From Gorsachius magnificus (Eukaryota > Chordata > Aves > Pelecaniformes > Ardeidae), in NCBI GenBank assembly GCA_034008185.1, contig CM067095.1, positions 8,540,610-8,604,609 of the forward strand: a stretch of DNA of 64,000 nt. Reading direction: 5' to 3'. Position 1 is the stretch's first letter. Each line of letters begins with the position of its first letter. The notes beneath the pieces are model-generated. The model saw only the letters and a list, made by a program, of their open reading frames with translations, ran no database searches and had not been told where the DNA came from. This document shows positions 1-13,200 of the stretch, in pieces. A program made the translations under genes and the position numbers.

Positions 1-2165
1 TGTGTAAAGAACACCCAAGCTCTGTCTTTCTGTCATTTAGGCCTGGTGAGAGGTACAACAACAAAAGACAGACAATGTGGTCTCTGAACGAAGAAGGCAG
101 CAGGAGTAGTGTTTAACTACCCCTTGCTGCAGGTATACAAGTAACATCACTCATTTAATTATGTACACAGGTCAACTGGGAATAGAACTTAATGATCTGC
201 ACCAAAGTGACAGCAGCAGTGGTGCCTGGAGGGAACTCTCTGCTACAAGCATGGAGCAGGAGCCCACAGCATCAGCAACACGCAGTAAAATCCTCCGAGT
301 CAGCAGTTACCATGATCTGCTGGTTTTCTTACCAACCTTGCTTAACTTGTAAGACTTACAACAAAGACTTAGCACCTATATAATAATTTTCCACCTGTCT
401 CATAGAGCATTCACCATTATTGTATAACAAAAGAAAGAAAGAGATAACATATTTTTATCTGTACTTTAAATAGGCAGTAACTCATCAAACTAAAGTAACT
501 TTGAGTGGAAAAGTGAATCTCAGTAAGTCAGTGCAGAAATAAATGGCTCACCTGTCTAATATACTGTGCTTTGCCTAAGGAAATGTAAAGGTCTCGGATA
601 AACGGTGATAAACCACTGTCGGCTGGTTAGCTGCTACTGACCTGACAGAGGCATGAGAGCAGAAAAAGGTCTAAAATCATCTAATTCTCTTTTATGAGAT
701 TGTAGCCTATTTTCCAGAGGTCTCTCCTGACCAGTTTTAAGCATCTTGAATTCAGAGGAGTTTTGTTATTATAAAATTCCTCAAGCAGCAATGGTACAGA
801 GGGCTTAAGAGTGTAAGAAACTTATTTCAATTTGCTCTGCCGAATACTAACAAAGATCTTATTCACTTTATTCTAGAAAGGTTTGGCTTTTGGCACTTTT
901 TTCTAAATTTTCTTCATTCTTTACTGCCTGACTGATTTATTTCCTCTGCTGTGAAAGTTACAGAGGAAAGCAGAGTTGCTTGGCAGCGTGATGTGGTATT
1001 GCTGAACTCAGCTGTTTATGGCTTTCAGCAGATGTTTCTGCTTCAAAGACAGTGTGAGAAAAAATACACATGCACAAATTCCCCCCTCCCCAATTCTGCA
1101 TCTTTTGTCTCTTATCTTCCACTGCCTCCAAATCACAAGGAAGGCTGCATTACAATAGTTGCTAAAACATCCAAACCATGCCAACTGTCAGAGATAAATA
1201 AGAGCTGACCTCACCCCAAATTAGAACTCATGATTTAAAGCGCAAAGAGAAAAAATTAACAGAAGTATCAGTCCAATGGGCTGCATCAGAAGATTTTCAC
1301 AGATAAGCTCACTATGAATTACACTTATTAAAATGCAAAGCAATAGGGATCACTGTGTGCAAGAGGCAAGAACATGGCAGCTTTCAGCAGAAGATGCAAG
1401 TGCGACAGCCAGCTTTTCCTACTGTGTATTCTGGGAGCTCTGCAAAACACATGCTCAGACATAAGTCAAATGCTGAAAAGTAGACTGTGTGTTTTCTAGT
1501 CACTCTCTGAGAAATTATTACTTTGTCAGGTATCAAAAAATAATCTCACCCTGGACATCAGGAATTACGGTTAAGATTGAACCCACCTATCAATTTAGAA
1601 TGGATGTAAAGCTGTTGTCCCGTTATTCCATGATTGCACATCCTATGCAATTTCCTATGTGTGGGGCTCTGCTCTATTTACATAATAATGAAATAAAACA
1701 ATGTCTCCAACCTGACTGCAAAGCAAAGAAGGAACTGACAGCAAGCAAGACAGCTTTCTCAGCAAGGCTGGGTTATTGCATGCATTGGCTAAGCCTCCAG
1801 CTTTTGGTTTTGATAAGCATGTAAAAAGCTTTTCCAAACTATACAGATCTGCTGAGCAAACAAATTTGATGCTTTCATATGGGCAAGAAATATGTGAAGA
1901 ATGACCTTTCTCTTGGTGCTTCAGCCCTTCTGCTTCCCAACAGACCCAGGAACTCCAAAGTTGGCAAAAAAAAATATAAAAAATTTATTATTGGAACTGG
2001 GCTGGAACTTCTGTAGAGATCACAGACATATTTAATTTCATGCATTTTGTCATCGCACCTTAATTAATTCCTTTTCTTGGAGAGAAAACTCATGGGAATG
2101 CCTTACTCCTTGGCTAATACTATATTAAGTTATCTATAAAGACTAACGTAGTATTTTTTGAATGG
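1..2165. other. Unique noncoding sequence
   Basis: No gene, RNA or recognisable transposon is seen here. The longest ATG-started frame (1489-1824, 111 codons) has no domain-like composition. A short C-rich pyrimidine tract lies at 1081-1091. The A/T-rich text has scattered stops in every frame, as expected for intron or intergenic DNA. Confidence 0.75.
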
Positions 2166-2169
2166 TCAG

Positions 2170-2236
2170 GACTGAGTCTAACACTGGTTCTGTTGAAATC
2201 CAACACAAAAATTCATTTCAATAGTGCTTAACAACA
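2170..2236. repeat. Possible ancient palindromic repeat remnant
   Basis: The text contains two half-motifs, 'ttgaaatccaa' and 'catttcaatag'. They resemble the decayed, inverted 'attgaagtcaatgg' blocks of old palindromic repeats common in turtle, crocodile and bird genomes. The match is by eye and diverged, and I cannot give the family name with certainty. Chance similarity is possible because the motif is simple. Confidence 0.35.
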
Positions 2237-2239
2237 GGC

Positions 2240-4250
2240 TTTCAAATACCTTATCTTAGATTATATATCTTGCTTAGAATTTCAAACAGAAGAGAGAGTG
2301 TTGCGACATACCTGATAAGAAAGAAAATACTTTCCATTCAGTATCTTCCCCAACACTTGTGCAGACCATGTTGGTTTTCTGACTCAGCCTTTATCTGCTA
2401 GAAAGCAGGTATTTATGCTGATGACAAGTTAAACACAAGCTTCTATTGAAACAATTGACTGATAATAGTGTTGTTATTTATTTGGATTACAGTAGGGTTA
2501 CTAACTCTAGTTATGGATCAGGGCCTCGCAGTGGTAGGTGCTAGATGAAAACTAGAGAGATGTATGTTGTTGCCATGACAATTGCTTTTGTTATCTCAGA
2601 TTTGATCCTTCTGAACTTGCATTACTGAAAGTATTGAAAAGAAAGGGTCCTTCAGGCTCAGTGAGAGTCCTTGTGAATGAGGGCTCCCATGGAATTTTGC
2701 TTTTCCTTAATGCAAGTGAGGGCTGCCCATTAAGTCAAAACCACTCAGGATTCATAAGGTTCAACAAGTTGCCCTGCTCCCACAAGTACCCAGTAAGACA
2801 GTAAGGCGTAAGAAACAAACATTCCCTCTCAAGACAGTTTGTGCAGGCATTTGCTTAGACGCTGCAGCAGACAGAGTGAGTGAGCAACGGCAGCCTACGC
2901 CTGAGAGAGACAAGAGACCTTCTTCATCCTTCCTCCCTCCCCAGCTCAGGACTTTGATAAACACTCCTGACGTTCAAAGCAGCAAAAGAGGAGCCATATG
3001 AGAGGCTCCTTTTGGAAGCAACGTTCTAACCCTAGTCTTCTGTGCCCTAGAAAAGATACTGTGACAAGGCACAGCTGGCTGATCCTCCACCGTATATGCA
3101 GATGTCTGGTGTATCTTTGGCACCTAAACTGTATGCTGGAGAGAGCTGTGCCCTAATTTGACCTGAAGCAGGCATCCTAACATAAAGAGAAATCTTAAAA
3201 TGCAAAGACAGCAGGCAGAGATAAATTATTTGGGAAATCAGATGAGAAAGGGTGGAGAGAAAGGATCTTTAAAGCAGTGGGTAAATTCCTGATACTGTTA
3301 CTAACAGCTACAGGCATACATACCCATGTGTCATTTTAAGCACAGATGCACATCACAGGAATGCCTCGCCTTGGAAGCTCTGAAGGTTGCACTGGTAATT
3401 TGCCAGCTGCCAAAAAGACTGCACCTAATTTGCACCAAAACATGCATGATGTTTAAAACAAAATATTCAGGAGGCCATCATGCTTGTTCGTATGTGACTC
3501 TCTCAAAATGAATGGTAATTGTTTCTCTTTTGGGGTTCAATGGTAAAAGAAATCCACTGCTGATGTCTTCCTCCCAAAGTATCTCTGCAGTTTGTACAAA
3601 CCAGTTTCTGCAGACACACAGATGTGACTTCCCAAAGATGTATATAACTTCCCAAGCATCTACTACTACAGTAGTGGCACGTGCCATCTCAGCTCTGATC
3701 CTGCCTCAATTATCAGTCAGAAGGATAACAACTGTAATGAAAAAATCCTAACCCATGAGCACCAAACCTCCAAGTCCTTGTGAAAAGCCGTGTCCTCTGC
3801 TCAGACTGCAAGGTTTCGAGGTCAGCAGGCACCACTGCCACTCTGCTGAGCTCTACAAACCACTCTGACCCAAAACTGTGCCGGGGAAGATGACCCAGAT
3901 TCTAAAAAAATTACTAACACCCTGTTTATAACGTGTGAATACTCTTCTCTGTGTCCATATATTGGGCACACACTGACTGTCTTCAGGTATAGCCAGACAC
4001 GCATACCGCAGAGCTTACAGTTTTTCAAGTTTGAGGCCTGTTGTACATACACGCTTTACTTTTATTTTTCAATCACAAGAGAATTCACTTCACTGACATC
4101 CCTTGGCAGCATATGGTGCTGCCAGACAGAGGAAGGACCTGCACAGAACTGTAACAGCTTTGTTGCTTTCCTCAATGTCCCAATGATATGAAACACAACC
4201 TGGTAACATCATTAGCTGTTTCCATGTGAATGCAATGATACCTAGACAGT
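2240..4250. other. Unique noncoding sequence with one hairpin
   Basis: The only structure seen is an inverted repeat at 2984-3013. The left arm (aaaag, a 2-nt bulge, then gagcc) pairs with ggctcctttt across an 8-nt loop. A faint 'ggctcccatgg' stretch near 2680-2700 could be part of an old repeat but is too degraded to call. No coding potential is visible. Confidence 0.7.
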
Positions 4251-4253
4251 GTT

Positions 4254-4297
4254 AAAAAAAAAAAAAAACAAAAAACACAACACCCTAAAAAAATGTA
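4254..4297. repeat. A-rich low-complexity tract
   Basis: A run of 15 A (4254-4268) is followed by A/C-rich sequence. It could be a decayed poly(A) tail of a plus-strand retroposon, but no recognisable element body lies upstream. Confidence 0.85.
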
Positions 4298-4299
4298 TG

Positions 4300-6640
4300 C
4301 GTGTGTGGCAGGGGGAATAAGTGATTGTGACATAGTCTGAAACATAAACATAACATCTGGAAGCACTCTTCCCAAGTCTGCCTCTTTATCAGACAGATGG
4401 CTGGAGAGCTGTAAGCCCACGGGCCTCTCAAAAGGTTCAAGGCCAAGAGGATAAAGTGCTACATCACAGCAGTTTTCCATTATGTCAGTTTTTCTAAATG
4501 TCTCTCTGTTCTCCCACACTCAGTTTCTCTACCCAGTTGACAGAAATCAAAAGCACGGGGTGACTCCATTCCTCTGCAAACAAAGTACAACATCCGTGGG
4601 CAGAAACATCAGCCCAAGAACAGACTGAAGGCAGCCTGCTCCAGCCCACTTCCAAGCTTGAAGGAGCAAGAGGAGTTAGGCCTAGATTAGCCCGAGTTGC
4701 TGCTTCTTAGTTCTTCGACACCACGGTTATCGGATGCTCTGGCTTTGGCAGAGAAGGCGGCTTAAGAAATTCCCCTAACCCTCCTTGCTCCTACCCTTAA
4801 TCCATCTTTCTCTTCCCCACTGCTGACAGCATACCAGCTGGTGGAGGTATGCTATAAAAACAACAACAAAAAAAGATGATGAAAATTACTTAGGTTAAAA
4901 ATAACCATTGCTATGTCTTGGAACAGCTCTTATACCCTGTGGTGGCAATCCAGAATAAACTACACAGCAAATATGAGCCCTTTCACTGAAGCTGTTCTCA
5001 GGGTAGATGTGGTACATCATAAATCAACCATACAAGCCTTAGGCTGGAACCAGAGGCAAGACTAAGATATGGAAATGGTTATAAAAGTAACCAAAAATAT
5101 CTCCTTCATCTACCCTAAGGACACATTAAAAACCTACCAGCTTTCCTCCAGAAACGAGAAACAACAAGGCAAAACAAGCGACCAAGCAGTAGTCTAAGAC
5201 TTGTTTTCACTAATCAACGCTGTTGTTATCCTCAATAGCTGCTTGAATCTCAGCACAAATTGCATTATGAGGCACACAAACATTGCTGATTTCAAGCTAT
5301 TTTCAGATACTTGCTATAGTGGCAAAGTCTTTCTGAATAAATCTAAGTTAAGAAGCTATGGTTCTTGGCTTTAGCAGCACAAATTGAAAGAGAACAAATA
5401 TTAGAAATAAAAAACTGTGACCTACTTAAATTCTCAAAATGTACTGGTATACAATTATTGATGTATCTAAAATAAGTCCCTTGTTTTTTATTATTTGTAT
5501 GATGTGAAAGGTATATCAGCTGCTAAGTGGTGTTGCATTCAGATATAAACTACTTGTTTCAAGAGTGCTTACAATGTAATTATGTCCATACACTAATGAC
5601 AGTAGAAATATGCAAGAAAAGAAAAGGAACAGGGCAACAAAAACAAATAGTTTCATTGAGCATGGACATTTATTTCCAGGTATATGAAGGGGAAAGAGTG
5701 CACTGGTTCTCCATGGTGCATCAGGGAAATTCTTGAATAAATGAGAGCACACAGAGAAAGGCCAGAGTTTCCTCTTCACATGTCTAACAACTCAACACAT
5801 CGCTCTCCCCATTATGACCAGAATGAATCTGGATGCAGTTTTATTCGGCTACCACAAAATAGTTTGTGGGAGGCAGCACTCCAGTGCACTGAAAATCTAC
5901 CATGAATGTAAGTAATACTCTGACTTACTTCACAGCCAGCTGGGGACATGTGGCAATCCAAGGGGAGAGCCAAATTACTCCTGTTGATTGCAATAAGAGC
6001 AATAAGGCACAACTGCAGAAGACCCTTCATTTTCCTTTCCTGCTAGCTGATTCTCTGAACTGTGCTAGAAATGGCCAAGTAAAGAAAAATAACATACTAT
6101 CATCTTCCTGACAAGCTGAGTCAATGTTCATAAAGCATCCAAGAACTACAAACTTTCATTTACTTGCTTTTTCAGAAGCTCTTTTGCAAAGACAGTGGAA
6201 AACAACTCCCTCTGCTTAAATTAACCAACATATTTATGAGTTGGCTGAGTTTTCTGCAAGAGAAGATTAGCCTGTGTTGATGCTGGGACTCCAGAACACT
6301 ACCTCACATCTGCACTGACCTTGCTACAGAACTGCACATCACCCAAATGAACTGCATTGCTAAACTAGCCTGAAAAAGCTGGTGGCATCACAGAAAGATC
6401 CCATTACGGACTTGCAATTCTCAACCAAATTAAATTAGCTTAATAGAATATTTGTGCTCTGCGCAAGGGGCTCCAAGTGACACTTAGAAACTCAGCAACT
6501 GTAATGCCCACTACATTGCATGCTTTCCCACTGGGATCTCAGTACATGCATGCCCAGGTTTCCGTATCCAGCTCTTCCTTGTACACAAACATTTCATTCA
6601 AACCTGGGTTCGTCATGCTTTCAGAAGACAGCAACTATTT
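4300..6640. other. Unique noncoding sequence
   Basis: An A-rich patch with two CAA units lies near 4855-4877. No transposon or RNA gene is recognised. Open frames here stay below 90 codons and look like chance frames. Confidence 0.7.
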
Positions 6641-6654
6641 ACATACACAAATGA

Positions 6655-6745
6655 AAGAGGCATTAATTAAAACATTGACTTTTATTTGCATAATTAGTGC
6701 TAAAAATATTTTTATGGGTTAATTAGACTTTATGCAAATTGGATT
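6655..6745. promoter_or_regulatory. Candidate A/T-rich regulatory element with paired octamer motifs
   Basis: Seen directly: an ATTTGCAT octamer at 6684-6691 and its reverse complement ATGCAAAT at 6732-6739, 40 bp apart. Around and between them are homeodomain-type cores at 6662-6670 (ATTAATTAA), 6691-6697 (TAATTAG) and 6719-6726 (TTAATTAG). POU-domain factors bind the octamer, and many homeodomain proteins bind TAATTA. This dense clustering is typical of vertebrate conserved developmental enhancers, but A/T-rich DNA makes TAATTA common. Enhancer function is inference only. Confidence 0.3.
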
Positions 6746-6908
6746 GAGAAGATTTAACTTGGGGTTTGATAACCTGACTATTATAGTTCTGCAGTTGCAA
6801 ATACACTCAGAGTTACATGTTGTTCTAAAGCCATGTCTTCCCTTTCAAACTGTTTTGTTTTTTACTTCTGGCAGCCTCAAATGACATATTTTTCCTTTCC
6901 CTTTACCA

Positions 6909-6921
6909 CCCCCCCCCCCCC
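6909..6921. repeat. Poly-C run (13 C)
   Basis: An uninterrupted run of 13 C sits in a T/C-rich context. It is a simple homopolymer and likely length-variable. Confidence 0.95.
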
Positions 6922-7799
6922 AACTCTTCACTGAAAATCTCACTAACTGGAATGATATCAAGTGTAAATACATTGAATCAGTGAGCTGCTCATGACAAGA
7001 AAAATTTCCGCACTTTACAGAAGTCTAATATTTCCCAGGGACTCTGACTGGGCACGGAATATAAGTGTTAAAATCTGCTCAGGTTTTCTGTGCCTGAAGA
7101 TAGGACAAACCGACTGCATGGGAAAGCAATAACCAACCCAGCATCCACCAAAGATTTTATGATACTCTTCAATGCGCCCAGGTTCGAGGCTAATAATAAG
7201 TGCAGGGAAGCATTGCTCAGATCTGTACAATGAAAACTCTCTGTGTGGACTAATGTACAGCAGTGTTGTGAGAATTCATTAAGATGATACCCAGCAAGAG
7301 CAAAATAATTTCCACTGAAAGCAGCATTATACAACTTTATTATGTGTTGCAGAAGACAATCATACTTACTGAAAAAGCACTGCTTTTATGTCTGTGGAAT
7401 AACTAGACCAAGTCTCAGTAAAAACATATCAAACAGGAAAGCAGGCACTGGCAGGCCAGTTCATACCAGTGCTCCCTGCGTGCACTGCTCTGCCTCTGAC
7501 AGTTACCAGTGTATGGCTTAGCACAGGACCCCCGAGTTCTGGAAGAAATAACTGTTTGCAAAAGGGGATCCTTCTGTATTATATACAAGACACCAAATAC
7601 TGAAAGGTTTGAATTATCCTGTATCAATGCTTGAAAGTTATAGCGGTTCACTGTGGAAGAATTCATTGCTTGCTTGATGAACCAACCACAGAAGCTATGA
7701 TATGTTCAGAGAAACAAGGTCAAAACCATCAAGCCAAAAAATTATGTTCGGTAAAAACCTTTAGAATTAAGGATATTCATATTCATGCCAAAATGACAG

Positions 7800-7809
7800 C
7801 CCCCCCCCC
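7800..7809. repeat. Poly-C run (10 C)
   Basis: Ten uninterrupted C are followed by a short pyrimidine stretch. Confidence 0.95.
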
Positions 7810-8899
7810 TTCCCTGCCAATGTAGGCCTGTTCTATTAATTTTTTTAATTTAAACTGATGAATTTTATTACCTGGAAACTGAGATGCCCTGGTATAGATC
7901 AGCAGATGGTACTGTAGTTATCATAAGTGTCTCCAGATTTCCAGGCTACAGGTTTAATAGCTATGAGCAGTGGTAATACGAGCCCTAAGCCTTTCAACCA
8001 ATGAATGGTATCATGGATATAAATGAGTTTAATGTGCTGAGAATATGAGGTTTCATACCTGTTCCTTGAACTTGGTGCTATCCTCTGACAAATAACTGTT
8101 GTGGTCGAGTGCTTTCCACCATTCCCCACCTCTTGTTTCACGTCCCACTGCTGGGGGTCACTTGTCTTTGCACTTAGAATGTTTACCCCTTTCTTCACCT
8201 TTGCCCTGTTGGAAACAGCAATTGTAAAAAGTTTAAGAGTCATTCAGGACTGTGATCTTCCAAATGTAGCTCAGGCATGGAAATCTCAATACCTCAGTTT
8301 TAAGCTAAGTATTAGATATGTTTCTAATCCATCAGTGTGGCATAATGAATGCAGATCTAAGGCTATGTATCACTTTTTTGGACAGAACCAGCTAACCGTG
8401 TGCCTTTATCTGTTCTGCCAACAGCAGGCTGGAGCTATGAATAAGACTGAACCTGTAGGAAAACCCGCAGTAAAAGTTGTTTCTGTATTCTGGCAATAAT
8501 TTTTCCCAAAGAGAAATTTATCCCAACACAGAAGACTCAGGCAGTTCTGTTCATCTGTATCAAGACAAACTTGTGCTTCATCACTGCACAGAGGTAAACT
8601 TCAGCAGAGTTTTTTAAATAACCTGGTTTTATTCCATATGGTATTCTTCTAGATATCAGTAGACAGGTTGTTGCTCTTCTACCTGACAATTCCCTCTTTG
8701 TGACAGATTCCCAAGGAAACTTCTGTTCAAAATCTCCAGCCTGGAGAGAATACAGCTGTTGGTTAAGACAAGACTTCGTAACTCAGAGATGTTCTTATAG
8801 GGTGGAAGTTTCTGCCACTGTTAGTTGTTACAATCTGTGGAAAAGCTACCTGTATTTATCTACTGATGCCAATAACATCAGCAATAATTGTATGGAGGG

Positions 8900-8936
8900 T
8901 TAATTAAAGAGCACTTGCTTAATTAAGGAGCACTTG
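8900..8936 (+). repeat. Two-copy 18-bp tandem duplication
   Basis: Two copies of ttaattaaRgagcacttg lie at 8900-8917 and 8919-8936. They are separated by one C and differ at a single purine. Each copy carries a TTAATTAA palindrome. This looks like a small recent duplication. Confidence 0.9.
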
Positions 8937-8939
8937 TAC

Positions 8940-10080
8940 AAAGAACTCCCAGCAAAGATGCTATTTAGGTGCACAATATTTAACTGCTGATCTTCAGTTC
9001 TATTACAAAGCATCAGGAATAAGAAATAGAGATACTTGTACAGCCTCGCTCTTCAAAAGACACTGAGAGACAAACTTCCACCAGCCCACTGGACTCACTC
9101 AAGATGATGAGTATGTGGGGAGCAGGATGCCAGTTAGAATTACATGGCTCTGTGCGTAGCTTGGCCTCAGCATTGGATGGAGAAGGCAAAGGGCTGCTTA
9201 ACTGCACACCACCAGAGTACGCTCATCATGGCCTCTACTCAGCAGGCTCTAGCTTCACCGTAGCAAAGAGGCTAAAGCACGGTGAAAAATGTATTTTTCT
9301 AAAATACTTATGCAACACAAAATTTTAGTTATTGAGCAGCAATCATTTAACAAGATGTTGATATCTTCTTGACATTTATGAGGACTCAGCACCTAAGTTC
9401 CTTGGAAAAACTGGGGGGGTTTGCATCTTTAGACACTAAAACACTTTAAAAATGTAGTCATGAATGACTGAGAGTACTTGTTTTCTTGTTGCAGTTTTTC
9501 AATAGTGAGACAAAACACAATTTAAGGCATTGAAAAAGAAAACTTTTTTTTCCTTAGTATAAAAGCATAAGTGCTTAATTCTCTTATTTGTAACATGGAA
9601 CACCATGGAGCTTCAGATTCCTGTCTTGCTCTAGTAAAACTGGCACAAACCTGATGCATCTCTAATGCCTTCAACTGAATTACTCAGAAAAGGGAGAATC
9701 AAATCCATTACTGAAGGTTCATTAAGGCTCTAAGTCCCATTAAGTTTTCCAGCATATTGCAGTTCAAATAAATGAACAATAAAGAAATATCTTATTAATA
9801 AGAAAACACTATCACCAATCTTGAACTCTGTATAAATCAATCAGTACATGTTTGGTAGTATGTATTTTAGGAGATGTTTGGATGTATTTTAGGATACTGT
9901 TATTTAGCAACTGGAAAGAAGTAAAAATTGATCATTTAGATAATTTGTTCAGCTGTTCCTTGAAATGGGCCCTCAAATGGCATAACGTCAGTCAAAATGA
10001 GGGTCCTCATGTTTGGATTTTCAACAGACTTACAACTTTGTCAGCAGCTGCAAATTGCTCTTTCTACCATGTAGCTTGAC
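8940..10080. other. Unique noncoding sequence with a short direct repeat
   Basis: A 13-bp exact direct repeat (atgtattttagga) occurs at 9860-9872 and 9882-9894. Nothing else is recognised. Confidence 0.7.
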
Positions 10081-10089
10081 ATAGTCAAT

Positions 10090-10275
10090 ACCTGGGCTTC
10101 TGTTAATTAGGACGGACATTTTGTATGGCCAGGGTTAGTGGTAAAATACATTGCCAGAGGACGAAAGACCATGGTGACAATGCCGTTTTGTTAATTAACT
10201 ACAGTAAGGGGCATTAAGTTGAGTGGTTTTCACATATGCCATTATATAAAGCCCATTAAAAGAAATATTCCATCC
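10090..10275. promoter_or_regulatory. Conserved-noncoding-like block
   Basis: A stretch of non-repetitive A/T-rich sequence contains a perfect GTTAATTAAC palindrome at 10190-10199, which resembles a compressed HNF1-type site, and a second GTTAATTAG nearby. The texture (TAAT cores, no low complexity) resembles amniote conserved noncoding elements. No alignment could be run, so this is a weak impression. Confidence 0.2.
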
Positions 10276-10279
10276 CAGG

Positions 10280-13200
10280 GTAAAGTAGGTTATGTTTAGT
10301 GAGAAAAATCAATGTTGTGATTGCACTTAGCTCTGGAATTAGAGTATGAACACCCAGAAGATTGAACTTCCTAAATAAATATGCAGAAGCACAGTTTGCA
10401 ACTCTCCCTCTACAAAGGGCATTGAGTTTTATATAACAAGGTCAATGGATGAATCAGAATTAAGTCAGACAGTACTGAGCCCCATACATTTTTAAATGCA
10501 GTCTGTACGCATATGCTACAAATGTTTTCACTTAAAATTTTTATTTACTTAGTGCTTGAGTGCTAGCAAGGAAAAGTCTCTTTAATTCCTTACCAAAGAT
10601 TCGTTGACCTTGTTGTATGCTTCTGATTAAATATTAATTTTTTAAATCAATAGTGCCAACTTTGTACATAAAAAATTGTAAGTTATACTACCTCAATAAA
10701 CCGTGAGACCAAGGACCTGGAGGCCAAACTACTTGACCATCTCCTGTATTTACCCACCTAATCTATGCAGTATATATACGTTTACCATGTTTACTTAAGG
10801 GAGGCAGGTACGGTTACAATAGACAGAGATGACAAACAGCTGAAGTACTCCAGGTTTCCTTAGTGCGTGCTTCCCCACTCCAACTGGAAAATTCTCCCCT
10901 TTGCCATCTCTGCTTATTCACAAGTAGATGGTTGTCCTCACATAAAGGCTTTTCTGCACAGCCCTACAACCTGAAAGTAACCCCCAGCCATAACCTGTCA
11001 GCTTTGACTTCCACCCAAAGTGGAGTCAAAATTTTCCCCTCCAAAATTCTAGACAATTATTGCATTTACTGTAAGTGTCACTAAATGGCCCCTGTCGCTT
11101 CGGCTGCATGCTTTCCCCAGCAGCAGTAACTACACCAAAGCCCCAAGTCTGCTGCCCAGTAACAAAAATCACCGTTTCCTTCTTCTGGATCTAAACACAG
11201 ACCCTGCTAAGCAAACCACCTATGTATGCACAAAACCTATGGGCAGCAGCTCATTTATTTGAGTTTGATTGTCCATGTACTGAAAGTTAAGCACAGTTTT
11301 TGATCTTTTGAAAAAAAGCAGACCTTGTGATGGAAAGATGGAAGACCGACCATCATTAAGAACAGTGCAGAATACCAGAGGTCAGCTTCAATCCCAGACT
11401 GGATTGAGGGCTCCATCTGAACAAGGTTTTGAAGCTTTACGAACACATGGTAGCCAGAACAGTGAAAGACTTTCTTGCTTGAACTTCTAAGGTTATTAAT
11501 TCATAGCACAGGAAATCTCTGCCTCAGCTTTATCTCAAAATAACTGTCTCTCTTTAAATCTCTCAAATAGAGAATTAAAACATTTTCCTGGCATGCAGAA
11601 CGAGCATCTCAAAGACATTACAGAAAAAGTTTCCAGCAGCTTACCTAGAAATCATTACTTAATTTTTGTTGAGACCAAGTAAAATAATTTACTTACACAA
11701 TCTCACAGCAAATGCGCTTGTATAAATGTGCAATTTCCAAGCAAATATTTCATTTCCAAATTGAAGCTTTTAGTTGTATACAAAATTTCCATTTATAACC
11801 TTATCTTCCTAACATGTCAAACTTAGAAATGATGCTTCTAATTAATACATTCTGATCAACTGCAGATGAAAATCTAGCTCTTCCATTTCACTGTCCTCAA
11901 ATTACAAGAAATCTCAGCAGTATTTAGACATAATGCTATATAGCCAATAAAGACTCACTGACAGCCAGAGCTGAAGATGTGACTTAGGATTTCAGGAGCC
12001 CAAATTACGGTTTCCTATTTAAATTTAAATTTTAGTCTTGCAAAACTGCTATGGCCACAGAAGGGTTCTGCCACCTGCAGCAGTGCTGTAGGGAGGGCAG
12101 ACTGCCAAGTACTCCACAGAGTTCTTCACATGCTGTATGAGTTTGCTGATGTAGGCTAATCCTAGAGAGCATCACCTCTCTTATTCCAGAGAAAGTCATC
12201 CTCAAAGCACAGATCCAAGTGGGGCTGCATTGCCTGGGTGCGCGGTGCTACAGAGAATTAATCTACTGGCAAAGGAAGAATCTGAAGTTACAGGTGGGCT
12301 AACACCACGCAAAGCTGATTAGGAGTCCCTGGCTGTACAGGTCCCTAAATTCCCTTTGGCCTGGCACCCAGCTGACTCACCGGCAAGCTAAGTTGGTAGC
12401 GTTAATCAGGGGATGATTTAGCATCCTGGATGGCTCATTGCAAGGTCAGATAAGCAGCAATGCAGAAGCATGAAGCGAGGAGTGGAGAGGGGACCAGGGC
12501 AATACCCTCAGCAGCAGCAGGTACCTCTTAGGTGGGGTTAGCAGTATTGTCAAACTGTGCTCCAGCAGAAAGTTTACACGGCAGCTTGAGTAGACAAGGC
12601 TGCACTAAAGAATAAAAAGCTAAATCAATATTAAATTCCTACAATCAGTGAGCTTCATAATATCTAGAATAGTTTTCCAGACATTAAACCTTCTGGTTCC
12701 TGTCAGACTGTTTGTTTTCAGAGGGTTATACTTAGCCCTGCATCTTCTGTGCTCCTCATAAATGCCATGCTATTCTCGGCGTGCTGTACTTTGATCTGAG
12801 AGCAGTCTGGTTTTAGATCAGTGACCACTGCTTTGTACAGACAATCTCTTCAGCTCACATCTGTTGTCCAAGCTGCTGTGCTGGAAGACTTTTCTTTAGG
12901 AAATATTCAAAACGTAAATATTAGAGACAGATGCAGATTCAGTCTAACCAGGGGGATTGGCTCATCTATAAGGTAGTCCCTGGGTCACAGAAGCTGAGTG
13001 TGGGCATGCTGTATCTCACCATGCTGGGCAAGGGAGAGGGTGCTCGTGCTAAATCCTCGGCATCTCCACGCATAAATCCTCATCTGATTATATTTGTCAA
13101 ATTGGTGTTTCAACTTAACAAATACTGACCCCTTTTGGTCAGTCTTCTCTGGAGCCTCAATGTTTCTTGCAACTCTTCATTAATCCTCCTTTAGTTGCCC

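Larger units (their letters stand above)
6780..8895. other. Noncoding sequence with two poly-C runs
   Basis: Apart from the poly-C runs listed separately, nothing is recognised. The 132-codon frame at 8101-8499 and its antisense 114-codon frame at 7899-8243 overlap. Neither has the composition of a known family, so they are taken as chance frames. Confidence 0.7.

Noticed and set aside
5372..5380. tagcagcac, the seed of the miR-15/16 family
   Set aside because: Similarity fades after about ten bases, and no complementary arm lies within hairpin distance on either side.
8101..8499. 132-codon open frame on the plus strand
   Set aside because: It overlaps an antisense frame of similar length and has no recognisable family. 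Chance is sufficient.
12050..12560. Possible CpG island
   Set aside because: G/C content is raised but CpG pairs are sparse, so it does not look like a promoter island.
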